64,000 nucleotides of DNA, from assembly GCA_947396885.1 (NCBI GenBank), contig OX377203.1, forward strand, positions 27,221,253 through 27,285,252, read 5' to 3'. The DNA comes from Heligmosomoides polygyrus polygyrus. Its lineage: Eukaryota; Nematoda; Chromadorea; Rhabditida; Heligmosomidae. Within the stretch, counting starts at the first letter, position 1. The number at the start of each line of letters is the position of its first letter. Both the position numbers and the translations under genes were made by a program. This document shows, piece after piece, positions 1 through 12,700 of this stretch. The notes below the pieces were generated by a model. It did no database searches, had not been told where the DNA came from, and saw nothing but the letters and a program-made list of their open reading frames with translations.

Positions 1-289
1 ATCAGTGGAATAGAAGATCAGGATTGGCCTTCTCTTCTCGCACAATCAAACGCTGGTTATTAGAAAACGATCAGGTCGACTAACAGTGAAGGTATGATGC
101 TATGAGCTGTGGAATCAATAGGACTAATAGATTTATTCAGCATGACCGAATATAGTCCGGCTAATAACCTTGCTTCTACAGCTCGAAGTTACCTTCATAC
201 CCTCACTGTTCAACGTCAAGGTTTAAGGCATTCGCGGGTGGAATGCACAAAGTGGGAACGATCCTTGCCCAAGTTTCGTGACCATGGAG

Positions 290-505
290 GAGTTTCAGGC
301 GCCTGCCTAAACAACGAAAATGAATATCACTGCAAGAGTCTACACCCTTTAAATATGTCACGGAAAAGTATGTTCCGTTTTCGCAAAGTTCTTGAACCAT
401 CGCAGTTAGCGGGCCTGAAAGTTTGCTGTGGAATAGAGTAGTCGCACATGGGAAGCAACGGTATTCAGACGTATTCTTGCTGTTCAGACATACGCCTGAA
501 ACCCT
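290..505. repeat. Imperfect inverted repeat, dispersed family
   Basis: The plus strand near 290-345 and the reverse complement of about 440-505 share a stretch beginning TTTCAGGCG and continuing with gaps, so the region can fold back. A related but diverged copy seems to lie at 21330-21500 (shared words around CTGAAC, ATGAA, CACTGC). The small open frames on both strands here follow from this inverted structure and I do not call them genes. Confidence 0.4.
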
Positions 506-3369
506 TCTCTGCTCTCTCAACCCTAAGAAGAAGCCGTGCTATAGGTTGTTAAGCAGCTTACCCTCATAAAAAAATCTGAGCGAGAAATAAAGCTTCAGTC
601 AGATCTGTACTACTTCCCTTCCGCTCGAGGATGTCTGCTGTTAGCATAGACAATCAAGAAGTCAAAGATCTTGGGGGAACCAGGCGGTGTCCTTGGTCCA
701 TTTTTCGCAACTCTGACATGTGGCACGTCTGGTAATGTTTCCTGCTAGTGAGTTTCATAAATGGTTAGATTGTCAAGGAAGCAGAACATTCAGAACATCA
801 GGAAAGCAGTTTTCAAGGAGGAATGTCGCAAATTCAAGTAGTAAAGTAGTTGTATTCGAAAGTTTCTGTGTTAGCTAGTTGGGAAGAGAAGTAAGCCGTG
901 TGTGAACACAACCGCCTCCATCTGGGACATCAAGAATATTTCAGATATTGTTGAAAAATATCCCCCATCTCCCAAAGAAGGAAAAATAGGTGGGCTAAAG
1001 TTAATAATTACAGATTAATTATCCCGCTTAGGGAGGAAAATATTGTGCTGCAGTATAGATTTTCTATTACATCCGTCCCCCCGGTTAAGACCACCCTAAG
1101 CTGAAAAAGATGGTAGCGAATACTGCGAATCTTACCCTTAACCCAATTTCCTACATACTTTGGTTGATAACTTTTGGTATTTTATCATAGGTGATTCCAG
1201 CCTCTGTAACGAGAGCGAAGTTCGCGTCTCAATGACATGAGAGCAGAGTCAGAGTGACGCTTGGAACTCGCTGGCGCATTGGCAGGCTGTGAAGTCGGTG
1301 GAAGGAAGGAAAGAATCGCTACATAGGTGAGCGGATTGCCTATAAACAGGCAGCAAATCACCTTCAAAGACCTTGTTCACATGATAGAAAATAAAATATT
1401 TTTTTTAAAATTCTTTAGGGATCTTTTATGTTCTGCCGTAGTGGTGAGATAGCAACTCGTTGTGAGGGCTGATAATTCTGACTTTAAGCTACTTCTCAGA
1501 GCTAGGAAATGAATGTGAAAGCTTTCCTGTATGCTGAACCTTGAGTAAAAATTTTTACTTCATGGGCTAGCTTACATTTGCCAAGGTGAGCTGAAATTCT
1601 CTGCCTACAAAAGGGAAGAAGCACCGCTTCAAGCCTGACCAGATTTTGAAGCAATCTGAAATTTTAGCAGGCTGTTGGCTTCCATGCCAACATAGAGGAA
1701 CTAAGCACATGCAGACCACCGCTCATCACTCCGACGGACGTACTAGACGTCGTCATCGCCAAATACAGTATCCGAATAAACTCGGCGATTCGACGAAATT
1801 TATGCTCATGCGATGCACTGCTGCAGGCGTACGACGCCACGTCGTCCGTCCGGTCGTCCGTCGTGCTGCGACTGATTTATGGAAAACGGAATGAAAACCC
1901 AATTTGAATCGGACGCCTTCCTTCTCAGGCAGGCAGGCAGGCGATATTGGACGTCGAGAGAAGAGCACAATATTGCGTATAATTGCGGCTGCTGAAATAA
2001 ACTCTAATTCACGGCTACGGCGTCGTCAATTGGCACACGACTGTTAGAATCAGGAAGACCGAGGAGACGTGCTGCCTCCAGAAGGGTCCCTCTACGCAGC
2101 GCAGAGGTTCAGAAGCTGGGCGACAAGGCTGCCACAGCCACTAGCAGCGTCAACGTCGTCTGCGCCTCTGCCAAAGGCCGTTCGATGACATCGATCGAAT
2201 TCGCAATGAGAGAAGGGGATACGGTATTGCGTGCGTTCAGTGAGTGACGGAGCGAGAATAGGATACGTGGAAAAAATGCCCTTAGCGTCGACTTCACGAG
2301 ATACCGAGCGCACTGCCAACGACGCTGGATGTTAGGAGACCCCAGCGGTTTCGAGGGGTTCTGCTTTTTTAATCCTTAAAAACTATCCTTGCCTTCAGAG
2401 CAGCAAAAGCGTCTGAGCTTGCCATCGTACAGACAAGCCTGATATACGCGTTCATAGCGGCTTGTATCTTTCGCACAGCGTAACTGCCTTTATAAGGTTA
2501 AGTTTAATGCCATAACGACTGAAAGAGTCGACTAAGTCAGCTTCAAATCACGATACAACAGTTTTTGGTGCATGCTATACAGGGGCAACCACCCTGTGCC
2601 TTTTTCACAGCAGGTAGCTTTGCCGTAGTTGAAACAAGCTTAGATGAACTACTGCGGTTACAGTTTGTGAACAATCATGCTTTAACGTCTCCTTTTAAAT
2701 TTAGTTTGAAAACAATTTCTGTGGAGGTTATAAACGGAAAAGTGGACGCTTCACCGTAGTAACTTCTACTCAATTTTTAAAAGTATGAGGCCTAAAAGGT
2801 CAATATAAGTTGACAAAGTTCCTGCGGCCTGAAATATGTAGCAAAAAGAGTTTTCCAAAACACCATGCCTCGCTCCGGTAGAATCAGCTCCATCTCGCAA
2901 TTGGACGTTAAATTTCACAAGACTGTCTCTTAAATTCTTAGCACAAATTAAGCAATGTTAGAGATTTACTGAAATATGTAGATACTGAATGTCTAAACGT
3001 CTAAATGAACGCCACTAGCAGTAAGATAAGTCAGAATTTTCACTATTTCCTAATTACCAAAAAAAATTGTAAACATGCCAGCTTCAGCTTGAGAGAAAAG
3101 TCTTTGCAAGTTGCGCTTCAACTCCTATTCCTGAGGTGGCAATTTGGAAGGAAATTCTTTAGAATAAGTGAAAGTTTGGAAGGTGCAAGGTAAAAAAATT
3201 GACATCTTATCTTTCATGCTTGAAATATAAGATAAAATTCATTTTCAATCAAATAAACTACTTGCTGGAGTTGGAACGGAATAAGAAGTGCGGATAGAAG
3301 CATGCCTCGTTTGAGGTGTTTTATTAAAAGGATTCCAGCAAAAGTGAGCTAAGAAAACTCGGTAAACAG

Positions 3370-3925
3370 TTCAAATTATCTTGGACGGGAACTTTTTTCA
3401 GAGTAGCCAAGATTGGCGCAAAATTTACGAGTAATCTTTCGGCGTTCTTATCTTTTTCGGAGCCTGGAAAAGTCAAAGTCGTTTGAGAAACTGTTCTCCC
3501 AAATGCCATTTCCTCCTACAATAAACCACCCAGAAGGCGAGAAGGCTAAGAAAACGACAGAATGTCAGAAATCTTTAAAAGTGGACAAATGAGTCCGACG
3601 ACACCTTTGCTGGACAGAACGTGGGTGAACGACTTAGAGCCCTTGGGACCACCTGCTTTGGGAAACTAGCGGTTCATGACCCAGAGGTCAGAACCCACAG
3701 ATGTCGACGAAAGGCGCCACCTCCTGGGTCACAGCTACGCACTCGTCCTTCCGAATGATTTATCTATTGAACTGGCATTTAGGAGGGCAGTTTCTGTAAT
3801 GACTTCGACCATTCTAGGCTCAGAAAAGGAAAAGGCTACAACGACAAAGCGATAGCCGTGGTAAAGTTCCGTACCAATCTTGGCCACACTGAAACAAGTT
3901 CCAGTCCAAGACAACGTCACAGATG
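3370..3925. repeat. Foldback repeat with arms of about 140-160 bp
   Basis: Plus strand 3370-3507 is similar, roughly 70% by eye, to the reverse complement of 3768-3925. Shared words include GCCAAGATTGG, the block around GAGCCT, and AAATGCC. The two arms therefore form an imperfect inverted repeat around a spacer of about 260 bp. A third relative of one arm end lies at about 12745-12815 (GAAACTGTTCT followed by CCAAA). This looks like an old dispersed foldback family. Confidence 0.5.
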
Positions 3926-4682
3926 CCAAGATTCATCGAAAGACGGGTGTGGAATGTTCAATCTACAGATTGGCCAAACCCGCAAATATGCCGCCTGACT
4001 GGTTTTGAAACAGCATTGAAATGGAGCCATAGGAACTCTACAAAAGCATATGCTACATCTGCGCGTATTTCTTAAAACGATGGGTTGTAGTTACAGTTGG
4101 TGGCCCCTTATACAAGTAGACCTGTTAAAGTAGACGTTGATTACAGCACTGAATGACCTACTTTCCATACTGCTCTTTTAAGAGCGACATAGACAATTTT
4201 TTCAAAGCTATAGCAAGGAAATCAGTACAACGTGAGATAGAGTGAATTAGGGGTGCGAATTTTTGTTTTGTGAGAATTTTGCTGAGAAAAACTCTGAGGC
4301 CTGCAATCTTCTCTGAAGATGATAGCGAATAACAAAAAGACGCATCGGTGGTTGCGTGTGTGTGTGCGTCTCAGGGAGTGAGTGTGTGAAGATGGTCAAT
4401 CGGATAGACACACTGGCGAGACGTGAGAAATTTATGGACAGCGAGGCACGACATCGTAAAACTTGCACGTCTGGCCCCACACGACCCTGCTGCTCGCCTC
4501 ACTTCTCGCAACACTGCCCGACCGATCCGGCGGGTGCACTGTTTCCCCACTATCACTGTTAGATCAATACCGTCTGCACTTGAGGGGGGCGACGACGTGC
4601 ACTCATCGCCCTGAAGACGAATTCCCCCGCTCTCTCCGAGCCCTCCGAGCTCCCGCAGAGACGGTGAGAGTTCATGTCGTGT

Positions 4683-5066
4683 TCACATCCCTCTGGAAGC
4701 GGGCAGGACTCGAAGCAGTTCGACATGGTCACGCCACCCGACGATCGCAGACACCGGCGGCAGCCGTCGGTCGGCGGCGGGTACGGTAGGTGGGTGGCGA
4801 GCGGCTGCGGCGCGGTCGCAGGTGTCGTCAGCGAACAAATACGCGACAGTTGGAGCGCCGAGCGGCAGATCAAAGGGCCGCCGCCTCGGCAATATTTCAA
4901 ACATTTTGACGGCTTGCACCAGTTGTTTCTCTAACACACTCGACGCATTCTCCGCTGTTTCGAAAGCAGCCGCGGCGCCGATCAGCGCCGAATCGAGAAC
5001 GCCTGCGATGCGCCCTCGCCTAAGCGGCGCAGGACCTAGGGCGCTAAGGGGCAGCGGCAGACCCAC
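4683..5066 (-). CDS. Unrecognised coding-like exon candidate in GC-rich block
   Basis: An open minus-strand frame of 127 codons crosses a GC-rich block. Its middle part, about 4810-5010, has coding-like codon use and a plausible soluble sequence including VLEKQLVQAVKMFEIL and LPLGAPTVAYLFADDT. A possible acceptor (CGCATCGCAG) lies inside it near 5005-5015. I found no strong donor, and the overlapping plus-strand frame at 4822-5130 is open too. GC-rich sequence keeps frames open by chance, so this is only a candidate. I do not recognise a family. Confidence 0.25.
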   Translation of the reverse strand: MGLPLPLSALGPAPLRRGRIAGVLDSALIGAAAAFETAENASSVLEKQLVQAVKMFEILPRRRPFDLPLGAPTVAYLFADDTCDRAAAARHPPTVPAADRRLPPVSAIVGWRDHVELLRVLPASRGM

Positions 5067-8000
5067 TAATCACCGGAAAATCGAGGGCGAAATCGCATCT
5101 GAAGAACAGCTTCTTAGTTCTCCCCTCTAAAGTGTGAATGGAAAAGGAACTTAATGGCCAGACATGCACGGTTCCTTCCAGAAGATCTCCACCAATCTTC
5201 AACCGTGTAAAATTTGTACTCCAACCACAGAGTAACTGCTTTGGGGATAGATGCTATGAAATCATCGACAAATGAGCAGCAGTGTCATTGCTGCTATCCT
5301 ATAGATCATTTCATTTCATCTTTTACCAGGTTCCCTGTACTTTTTTATTATTTTTTTTCAAAGTGTAACAAATAGATTTTCCTAGGAAATTGATTATCTT
5401 CTCCAATTGATGGCAAAAAACAAAGCTTCATATTCTCGCACATCTCTTTTAATTTAATACTATATTTTCGTTTTAATTTTTTTTTCGCTTTTATTTCATT
5501 ATCCTACAAAAAAGATTGACTCCGTGCTCGTCACCGAAGAGAAGAAAAGAAACAAGAGGGAATCGAACCAACACCGTTCTTAGTTACTAGAATATTGTCA
5601 ATAATGTTTTTAAGCAAGGAGTAGGATTGAATAGCAAAAAATTATTAAACACAAAGGATTTAATTGAATGCGACCTACTCGGGGATAGAACACGCTACCC
5701 TGAATGTGAGATTTAAGATACTTAGTCATCAGTAGCTATAATTTTTAACCGTTTTTAAGCAATTCATTTTGTCTACTGATTACTTACTATAATCCTAAAA
5801 CTATATTAAATTTCACTCCCTATAACAAAATTTGCTCACGGATCAAAAATTGCTACTATTTCTCCATGTCTTTTGATTAGAGAAATAAGTCACATTCGAC
5901 GAAATTAGTACTAAAATTGGTTGATATTTCCTTGCTTCTCTTTTTCCTTCTCCTCACAAGGTAATAACTTATTCGCTAGCTGTCGCTTTTAGTTTTTGAA
6001 GTTGCGATATTTTTTTATATTCAGCGCGTATCATAGCTGAAGAAATTTTCTTGGCGATAAGTACTGACAGGCGTTGATCGCGCAAAACATGGTTTTCCTT
6101 AATCACTTAAATGAAGCAGAATTACAGGGGTAATGAAAAAAGCCGAAGAAACCTTCGCGCCTTCTCCATGCAGCAATAATCTCTTTATGATTCTAAATCT
6201 TTTTTGTTATCTTCGTTGTATGGAGCGAATCAATAGATGAGAAGTGTCATGATTATTGAAAATCCATAATTGAGCAAATCGTATTCCATTATGTTGCGCT
6301 GAAATCAGAGATTTTAAAGGATATCCTAATGCGCCAGGGGAACGAGTAAGGATGAACACATGTTGAAGGTGCTCTATCTTCGCTCCTTTACTCCTTTTAA
6401 GCCTAGATTTCCAACCCCTAACAATGAGGGCTGCAAGACGACAAAGGGCCAAATTCATAAACCGCCTACTGCCCTCTATATGACATTCATCAGCATTAGG
6501 TTTGGTGGTATTTTCACCGTTAGTGGGTGGTAAGTGGTTGGTGAATCTGACCCCAGGTGTTGTCCGGACGTATTAAGCAGCTTCCTCTGCACAATAAAGC
6601 TGATATCCTTATGATTTTGGACGGGTGATGGGATGCTTCTGGATCATGAAGATCCACATAAAGATTCAGCGCAACCAGCTTCTTTGGCTCCGTACGTAAT
6701 CGCTTCCTCGTCGTCTCCCCGACGTAATTCAACTTGTCATCCAAAATAGGTGGTTGGCGACGATGAGACACGCTCCTGCTCCAAGCGAGATGAGCAGCTA
6801 CCTCGACAAGCAGCTCCCGACAGTTCATCATCCGGAAGGTTGGCAATTATGACGACGACGGGCGCTGTTCGGGGCGAAATCGTCGGTGTGTGGCGCTGAA
6901 CCCGTGCTGATGTTCCCTCCGTCCCCCGACATCGTCATCATTTATCGGGTGCGCTGAGAGAGATGGTCGCACCTGAGGGCCGAAAAACAACTTGCACATG
7001 TGCGAGAGAGGCCGTATCGATTTCTGCGCTCACCGTTGCTTAATCAATAGCAAACGCTAGGAAATTTCGAAGCAATATAAGGGAATGACTTCCGTTAGTC
7101 CTCCGTGGAACCTCTTGTGTACACCTGATTCATAGAAAGTACTCAAGAAGGTAGAATATCTTGAGATTAAACCTATAGCCAGTACATCAGCCAGGTCGCC
7201 ATTTCTTCGGAAACTCGGAAATCCTTCGTTAATTTACTATCGTTTATACGCCTACTAATTGCCTCAGCGCGTGTCCACCTTATGTAGTGTTTAAAGTGTA
7301 GAAAAACTAGCATTAGTCAAGACTGACAGATTGCTCATTTCCTAAATAGCTTCGACTCTCAAAATCAGAACAGATTAGCTCCTTGGGTTGATCCTTCCTG
7401 TCTAGCTACCCAGCGTTGGCGAAAATCTAACTCTCGGCTATAGGCTATATTCGTGCTATAGCCATGCGGAAGACAACGTCTCCATCAAGGCCCAAGGACC
7501 TTGAGCGATATGGAGTTGCATCAGCGATTCAGAAGTGGATCAGAATAACTCGAAGCATGACAGACAAAGTGACTAAGTAGAGGGTGCTTTGTCCTAAAAT
7601 AGGTAGCGGTCTCCACACATTTTTTCTCAGTTGTAGAGGTGGCCTGCAATATCAGATACACTATCCGAAGCTTCTTTAGACGGCTACTACTTCTTCCTCT
7701 GATGCGTCCTAAGCTCAAAAGTTGTCCGACGAAGTAAAATCTCTAGCAGTTCTTACGCAGAACCTCGATTCTTGCAAGGTAAAAACGACGAAAGGAATAT
7801 ATGCAGTTGTGCGAAGTTCCTAGAGCAATTCTTCCCATCTAGGTATGCGTTCCAATCCAAGCTTGGGTTATAATTGTTGTCCATTCTTGCTTCCTACGCT
7901 CAAAATTATATGCAGGCCTTGCCGCTCAATATTTCACAATCATGCTCCGAATGAGATTGCTGTATGGACCAGCTGAAATGAGCAGTCTAAAGCTTCACTC

Positions 8001-9791
8001 CGTTCATCTCCGTCCTTTCGGACGTGGTCTTAAAACAGCAGAATACCTGAAACCGTGAATGGTCAACTCATCGGCAGGAGAAAAATTCAGCTAATAACTT
8101 CGATTTTACATATTATGCACTGACTAAAATGCACATGTGTAAGTAGCAGCATGGGCTTCCGAAGATGAACAAGCGATTGAAATGTCAAGCTCAGTAACAC
8201 GCTCTCACCCAACAGCCTGGTCTGGAGACAAAGTACAAAAGTTTAAAAAATTCAGAACTTTACGAAGTTAGAATGTTTAGTCTTGCTTTTCGAAACACAC
8301 TGTTGACCGTCCTCTGCCTGTGACCGGTTCTATTTCTGCTTCCAGCGTTTTAGTTATGTACCATTCACGTATATATCCCTTCTCCAATCCAGTCAAGTTT
8401 TGCATCTTCAGCGTCAGAAGATTCCGACCAGCTTGGGGATTCCCATTTGCTTTTGTAAACACGAAAGGGCAGAGTCCACAGTGTCAGAACTCCGACGATG
8501 TGCGCTGTTCGTCACGTCGCGCACGTTGAGAGCGCCGTAAAAAGGCGCTGTCGGCCGGACGGGATCGGTGCCCATTAAATGTTGAAATATGTAGCGTCGA
8601 AAATTAGATTCGCTGGTGGTGAGTTATGTCAGAAAATTATGTGACAACTAGTTCGCCGAGGTCAGGTGGTCGTCGTGTCGGTGTCGATGGCGCGAGAAAA
8701 AACACTGAACCGAGCAGCCTCGCAGCCCACGTAGCGCCGGCTCGGGAACTCTCCAACCGTCTGAATCGCCATACCGTGAGTCCAGGCCGGCCTAACTCGC
8801 CTAGCCTAATCGTGGCCAGACCCGGCGCTGTCAGGCTTCTCCGTGACGTCGGCTAAGCCTTCGGCTGAGCATCACGGAACGGTGTAAACATACCGTAAAT
8901 CAGGATTAGGTACGGACAGCTGCAGTCGACGTCGCGCTCCTCGCGTTTACAGCTACTCCGTACGCTTACAGTGCAGCGCTGAGTAGCCTAGAGAGAGGCT
9001 GCCAGATCAGAAGGGCACGACCCCAACAAATTAGTTGTCGAACGAGCTGCGAGCAGCCCCTAGGAATGTATTGCTCCGATGCGGGTTTCCACAATTCCAA
9101 CTGGGAAACACAGAGGCCCCGTGGGAGCCCGGATGAACACGTGACAAATGGCTGTAGTGAGCGAAGAATAAGAATGACCTGGGCGAAAAATCGACTTTTA
9201 ACGGAATCCCACGAAGGCGCTTCTTCTGAGGGAGGTTTGGGAGGAAGAATGGTGCTGGATGTCGAGCCATGGAAAGAATGGAGTGCTCAGCGAGGTTCAG
9301 ATAAGGAAACAGAAACATAGCATTGATTGTTGTTTGTAGGCATGGCTAGATTGCACGTGTAAGGAAGGTTAGAATTTTTCCACCCTAAATGATAAACCAC
9401 AGGCTTTTAAAAGTCATTTAGTCTATATCGCGAAACAGTGCTCTGCTGTTAGATTAGTTTAAGGAGCGAAGGAGCAAAAAATGTAGTGAATTGTGCGCAA
9501 TCTTCAGACGCGTTCTTGAATTCATGATAAACTCCTCATGCTTGAATCTCCTGGAGCTCAATGCGCTCCAAGCCCCAATGAGGTTGCAAATAATCATAAA
9601 GTTGGAAAGTTGAAAACTTCTCTTCGTCAGGGAGGAGATATATAACGGATAAAAACAGTGAAAACGACATCCCCAGAACCATATAATATTGAGCTCTATT
9701 CGTACTTGCTCGTAGCTCTAGCTACATCGCAAGCCAAAATACAGCATAAGCAGATAAACAGTTCTGTTTCGAAAATGATGTGATCACTTAC

Positions 9792-9905
9792 CCCGTCAAC
9801 TGATCTGTCCTTATTGAGGAGTACGACTGCCAGTTTAGAAATGAGATAAACAAGGTTAAAACGAACCACGTGGAGCCAGCCAGCGCTTTCAGTAAGATAT
9901 CAGCA
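9792..9905 (-). CDS. Candidate internal exon with one membrane segment
   Basis: This 114-nt minus-strand stretch is bounded by a polypyrimidine-rich acceptor ending GTGTACAG and a donor GTAAGTG. It is open in one frame for 37 codons with flanking partial codons (phase 2 in, phase 2 out), so its length is a multiple of three. The encoded peptide contains a hydrophobic run WFVLTLFISFLNW followed by polar SYSSIRTDQLTG, as in a single membrane segment. An upstream frame ending near 10005 (GFLLILGFIC) could join in phase across an intron of about 96 bp. The exon lies between Hox exon 2 and wherever the homeodomain is, but its phase does not match Hox exon 2. It may therefore belong to a nested gene or be a chance match. 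Confidence 0.3.
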
Positions 9906-11586
9906 CTGTACACAAACAAAATTTTAGGTAAAAAATTAAGCAAACACAGATTGCCTGTACGAACCCCAAAACGAAGAGGAGTCACCAAGCACTACTGCTA
10001 CCAGCAGATGAAGCCCAATATAAGAAGAAAGCCGAGTGAATTAGCCGAAGACAAGGAATCACCGATAATGGCACATGAAAATCGGTGCAACTCTAACTGT
10101 GGATGGACACCCTCCAGCCATGAAGAAGCAGGACAAAGTTGAGGAAACTGGGAGAGAATAGTGGTACCGCAGAATGCCGCCAACCACGCGTTTGACATTT
10201 GGTTCTATTCTAAGGATTTTACTCCATAACCTTACAGAACAGGCCTGTCTGACTGTGACTCTGTCCGGAAATCCGATAAAAATGGCGAACGATTCTCACG
10301 TATTCGCGTTTAATCCCAGAACGGAATCAAGGAAAACGCACTGATAAGCGTGAACCTCAAGGTGTCATGTGAAAGGTGTGACATGACGATATGGCTCGTG
10401 ATCAGCGCAACACTAACAAATTTTGTAACCGGTTCAATCATGGCTCTGTGAATTTCTGTAGGTCATCAACTAGGCCATAAACAAGTTTACAAGTTACGTC
10501 TTATCTCTATGTTGGGCTGTTTATGTGGATTTCAGCGGCTAGAGGGAGAGAATTCAGCTTCCGTAAAATGCATGCATTGAAAACAACAGAACAGTGTGCT
10601 TCTAGAAGTTGGCAAAACATTTGAAACCTGTGTGCAGCACCCAAGTTTTCCTATCCTCTTTACGTAACCTCGCGGTTCAAATAGAAGTTAACGTTTGATC
10701 TAGCTTTCAGGGCTAATCCGTCGCGACAACTGCCTTTAAAGGTGGGATGGTTCAACTTCTAAGTTCGTCATTCTTTCAGCAAATCCTATAGAATGGTGGA
10801 AATGAATGGATACTGGACGACTGGACACCCTACTGTGACTTTAAATGCATTTGAAGGAGTAAATGCTAAGAAGTTCCAGCTAAGAGTCAAATTCTTCAAA
10901 CGTATCCCAGTCCTAAAGCGTTAAATTGCATAGTGCTAGTAATGATAGACACCTGAAATATCTTGGCATAATGGGACTGACACAATTAGGGAAGCTGCTA
11001 AAATGCCTCGCTGAAGCTCGTTCAACCTTTGGGCATCGAGTAATCATTGGGTTGCTCGAAACAACGGATTATTTTAGAATAAAAGGAAACAAGTAAGGAC
11101 TGCGAGCTCCCACACAAATTTCATCTAGTCTAACTGAGGTTAGCGTGCGACCCGCAATAAAGTGTTCTAAACTTTTAAACTACCTAGCTGTTCTTGCTTA
11201 GAACCGGCGCAGATGATAAGAATGCGAATCCCGACCCCGGCTCGCCAATGACAAACATGGCTGGCCATACGGAGCACGGAACTGTCACCAGAAGGCACTT
11301 TGATGTCGTTCGGGCGGAATAAACGACTATTTCCCTCGCCATCTCCGCGCCTCGTAATGTTCCCACTTAATGGCCGCTATCAATCGGACGAATCAACTAC
11401 TAAACGGATTTTATGCCCATCTGAAGGATGATTTTCGCGCTAATCTACACCAGAATGGACAGGTCTTGAGGGCCACAGTGCAGGCGGGCAGTCTAGGAGG
11501 GTGGCTAGTCTTACAGGACGTGGAAAAATAGTTAATAAAAAGAAATGGATAGGAAAATCCGTAATGGAAGAATGGGTGCGACTCAC

Positions 11587-12109
11587 CGCTCATCTTCATC
11601 CATGGGAACACGGGCTGCGCGAGGTGCACGGACCTCTCTGGAAACGACGCCGAACTCGCTTGGAGCGCATTGTAGCCGGAAAACCTGAATTGAGGAACGG
11701 AGTATGCGTATGCGTATGCGAATGTATGTCGGTGTGGTCCAAAATGTAAGGCTTGGGATGGATGCTTTAGGACAGCATGAGGAGATGGAAATTAATCAAG
11801 TCAACTAGACATTTGAGGAAATTGGAAAACATGACAATTACAGTACATAACGCAGGTAAGGCATAAAACGAAGCGAAGAAGACGACAAGGAAGGGCTGAA
11901 GGCAAAAAGACGACTCACGGATTGGAGTTTTCGACCCACTGGGCGGCGAGCATGTTCTTCATGTTGTTCACGTAGCTCTGGTTGTAGAGGAGAGGATCGT
12001 AGGGCTGCTTGAGGGCCTGCGCCTGGGGCATGGGCCCAGCCAGGCCCTGCGGGGCCGACTGACCGCCCCAGTAGGAATCCTCGCCGGTCCAGTTCGGATA
12101 CATACTCAT
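11587..12109 (-). CDS. mab-5: Hox gene, first two exons (mab-5-like), 3' partial
   Basis: Hox proteins are homeodomain transcription factors that set regional identity along the body axis. Exon 1 (12109-11919) starts with an ATG and encodes MSMYPNWTGEDSYWGG, then a Q/P-rich stretch and QPYDPLLYNQSYVNNMKNML. It ends at donor GTGAGT. Exon 2 (11684-11587) follows a 234-bp intron with acceptor TTCCTCAATTCAG, keeps the frame (CC plus G makes Pro), and encodes the Hox hexapeptide as VFPWMKMS before another GTGAGT donor. About 97 residues are visible. From memory, the start resembles nematode MAB-5; I could not check this. The hexapeptide normally precedes the homeodomain, whose exon is not in the 11.5 kb downstream. 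Codons are GC-rich at third positions and unlike the surrounding DNA. Exon structure is strong; the specific paralogue is less sure. Confidence 0.75.
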
Positions 12110-12700
12110 CGTCGACTACCGTCCAGACGGGGGCAGAGCACCAGACGGCGCAGGCCGGCGCCAGGGGGCGCGGCCTCGGCAGGGACGCAGCGCGCGCCGA
12201 CCAATCGCTGACGCGCTTTGATGTCGCCGCCGCTGCGGCCATAAAACAAGCCATAAATCGTCGCTCATCGCTGGGGAAACGTCTCCTTTGTAGGGACAGC
12301 TCCTCACAGAGCGCTTGATAGCGCTCGATTATGAACAGCGGAATGGACGAGATCGGCCGGAGAGCGTGGCTGTAGGCCGTGGCCCTGTCCGGGTGGCTGG
12401 CGACGGTGGAAATGCCGCGCGAGCTCGCGCTTCGGCCGGCAAAAACACCTCATTCCGGTGAGTCTCAGTTGCGTTCGCCCCGGCCCGGCTGGCCGTGCTG
12501 CCGTTCCAGCATCGTGCCCGAAAAACCCGAGAGTTCTCGCTCCGACCGAACGTTTTCTGCGCCAGAAATCGCCTTCTTCGGTACAAAAACCCCGATCATT
12601 CCGGCAGATATCGTCACGGTCCAAAGAAACCTACTCAACATGCACTGTGAGAACACCAAAATACATGCGATGTTGTCTTGTTGAGCAGGTAGCCACGGGT
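12110..12700 (-). promoter_or_regulatory. GC-rich region upstream of the Hox start
   Basis: This stretch lies directly 5' of the Hox ATG and is CG-rich compared with its flanks. It contains two identical TTTATGG words on the minus strand (12239-12245 and 12251-12257), spaced 12 bp apart and about 130-150 bp upstream of the ATG. TTTATGG-type words are known binding sites of posterior Hox and Cdx proteins. Open frames on both strands here are explained by base composition. No TATA box or clear trans-splice acceptor was identified. Confidence 0.4.

Larger units (their letters stand above)
1..11586. other. Probable large Hox intron or intergenic DNA
   Basis: If the Hox gene at 11587-12109 is intact, its third exon must lie below 11587 on the minus strand. 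I looked for a homeodomain recognition helix (KIWFQNRR-like codons) through this stretch and did not find one. The stretch holds diverged foldback repeats (about 290-505 and 3370-3925), a GC-rich block at 4450-5130 and a candidate exon at 9792-9905. For 521-3300, 5131-9790 and 9906-11580 I see no supported gene. Confidence 0.4.

Noticed and set aside
5545..5600. Perfect B-box word (GGTTCGATTCC) on the minus strand, possible tRNA
   Set aside because: No A-box (TRGCNNAGYNGG) at the proper distance upstream and no cloverleaf pairing, so it is not a tRNA gene.
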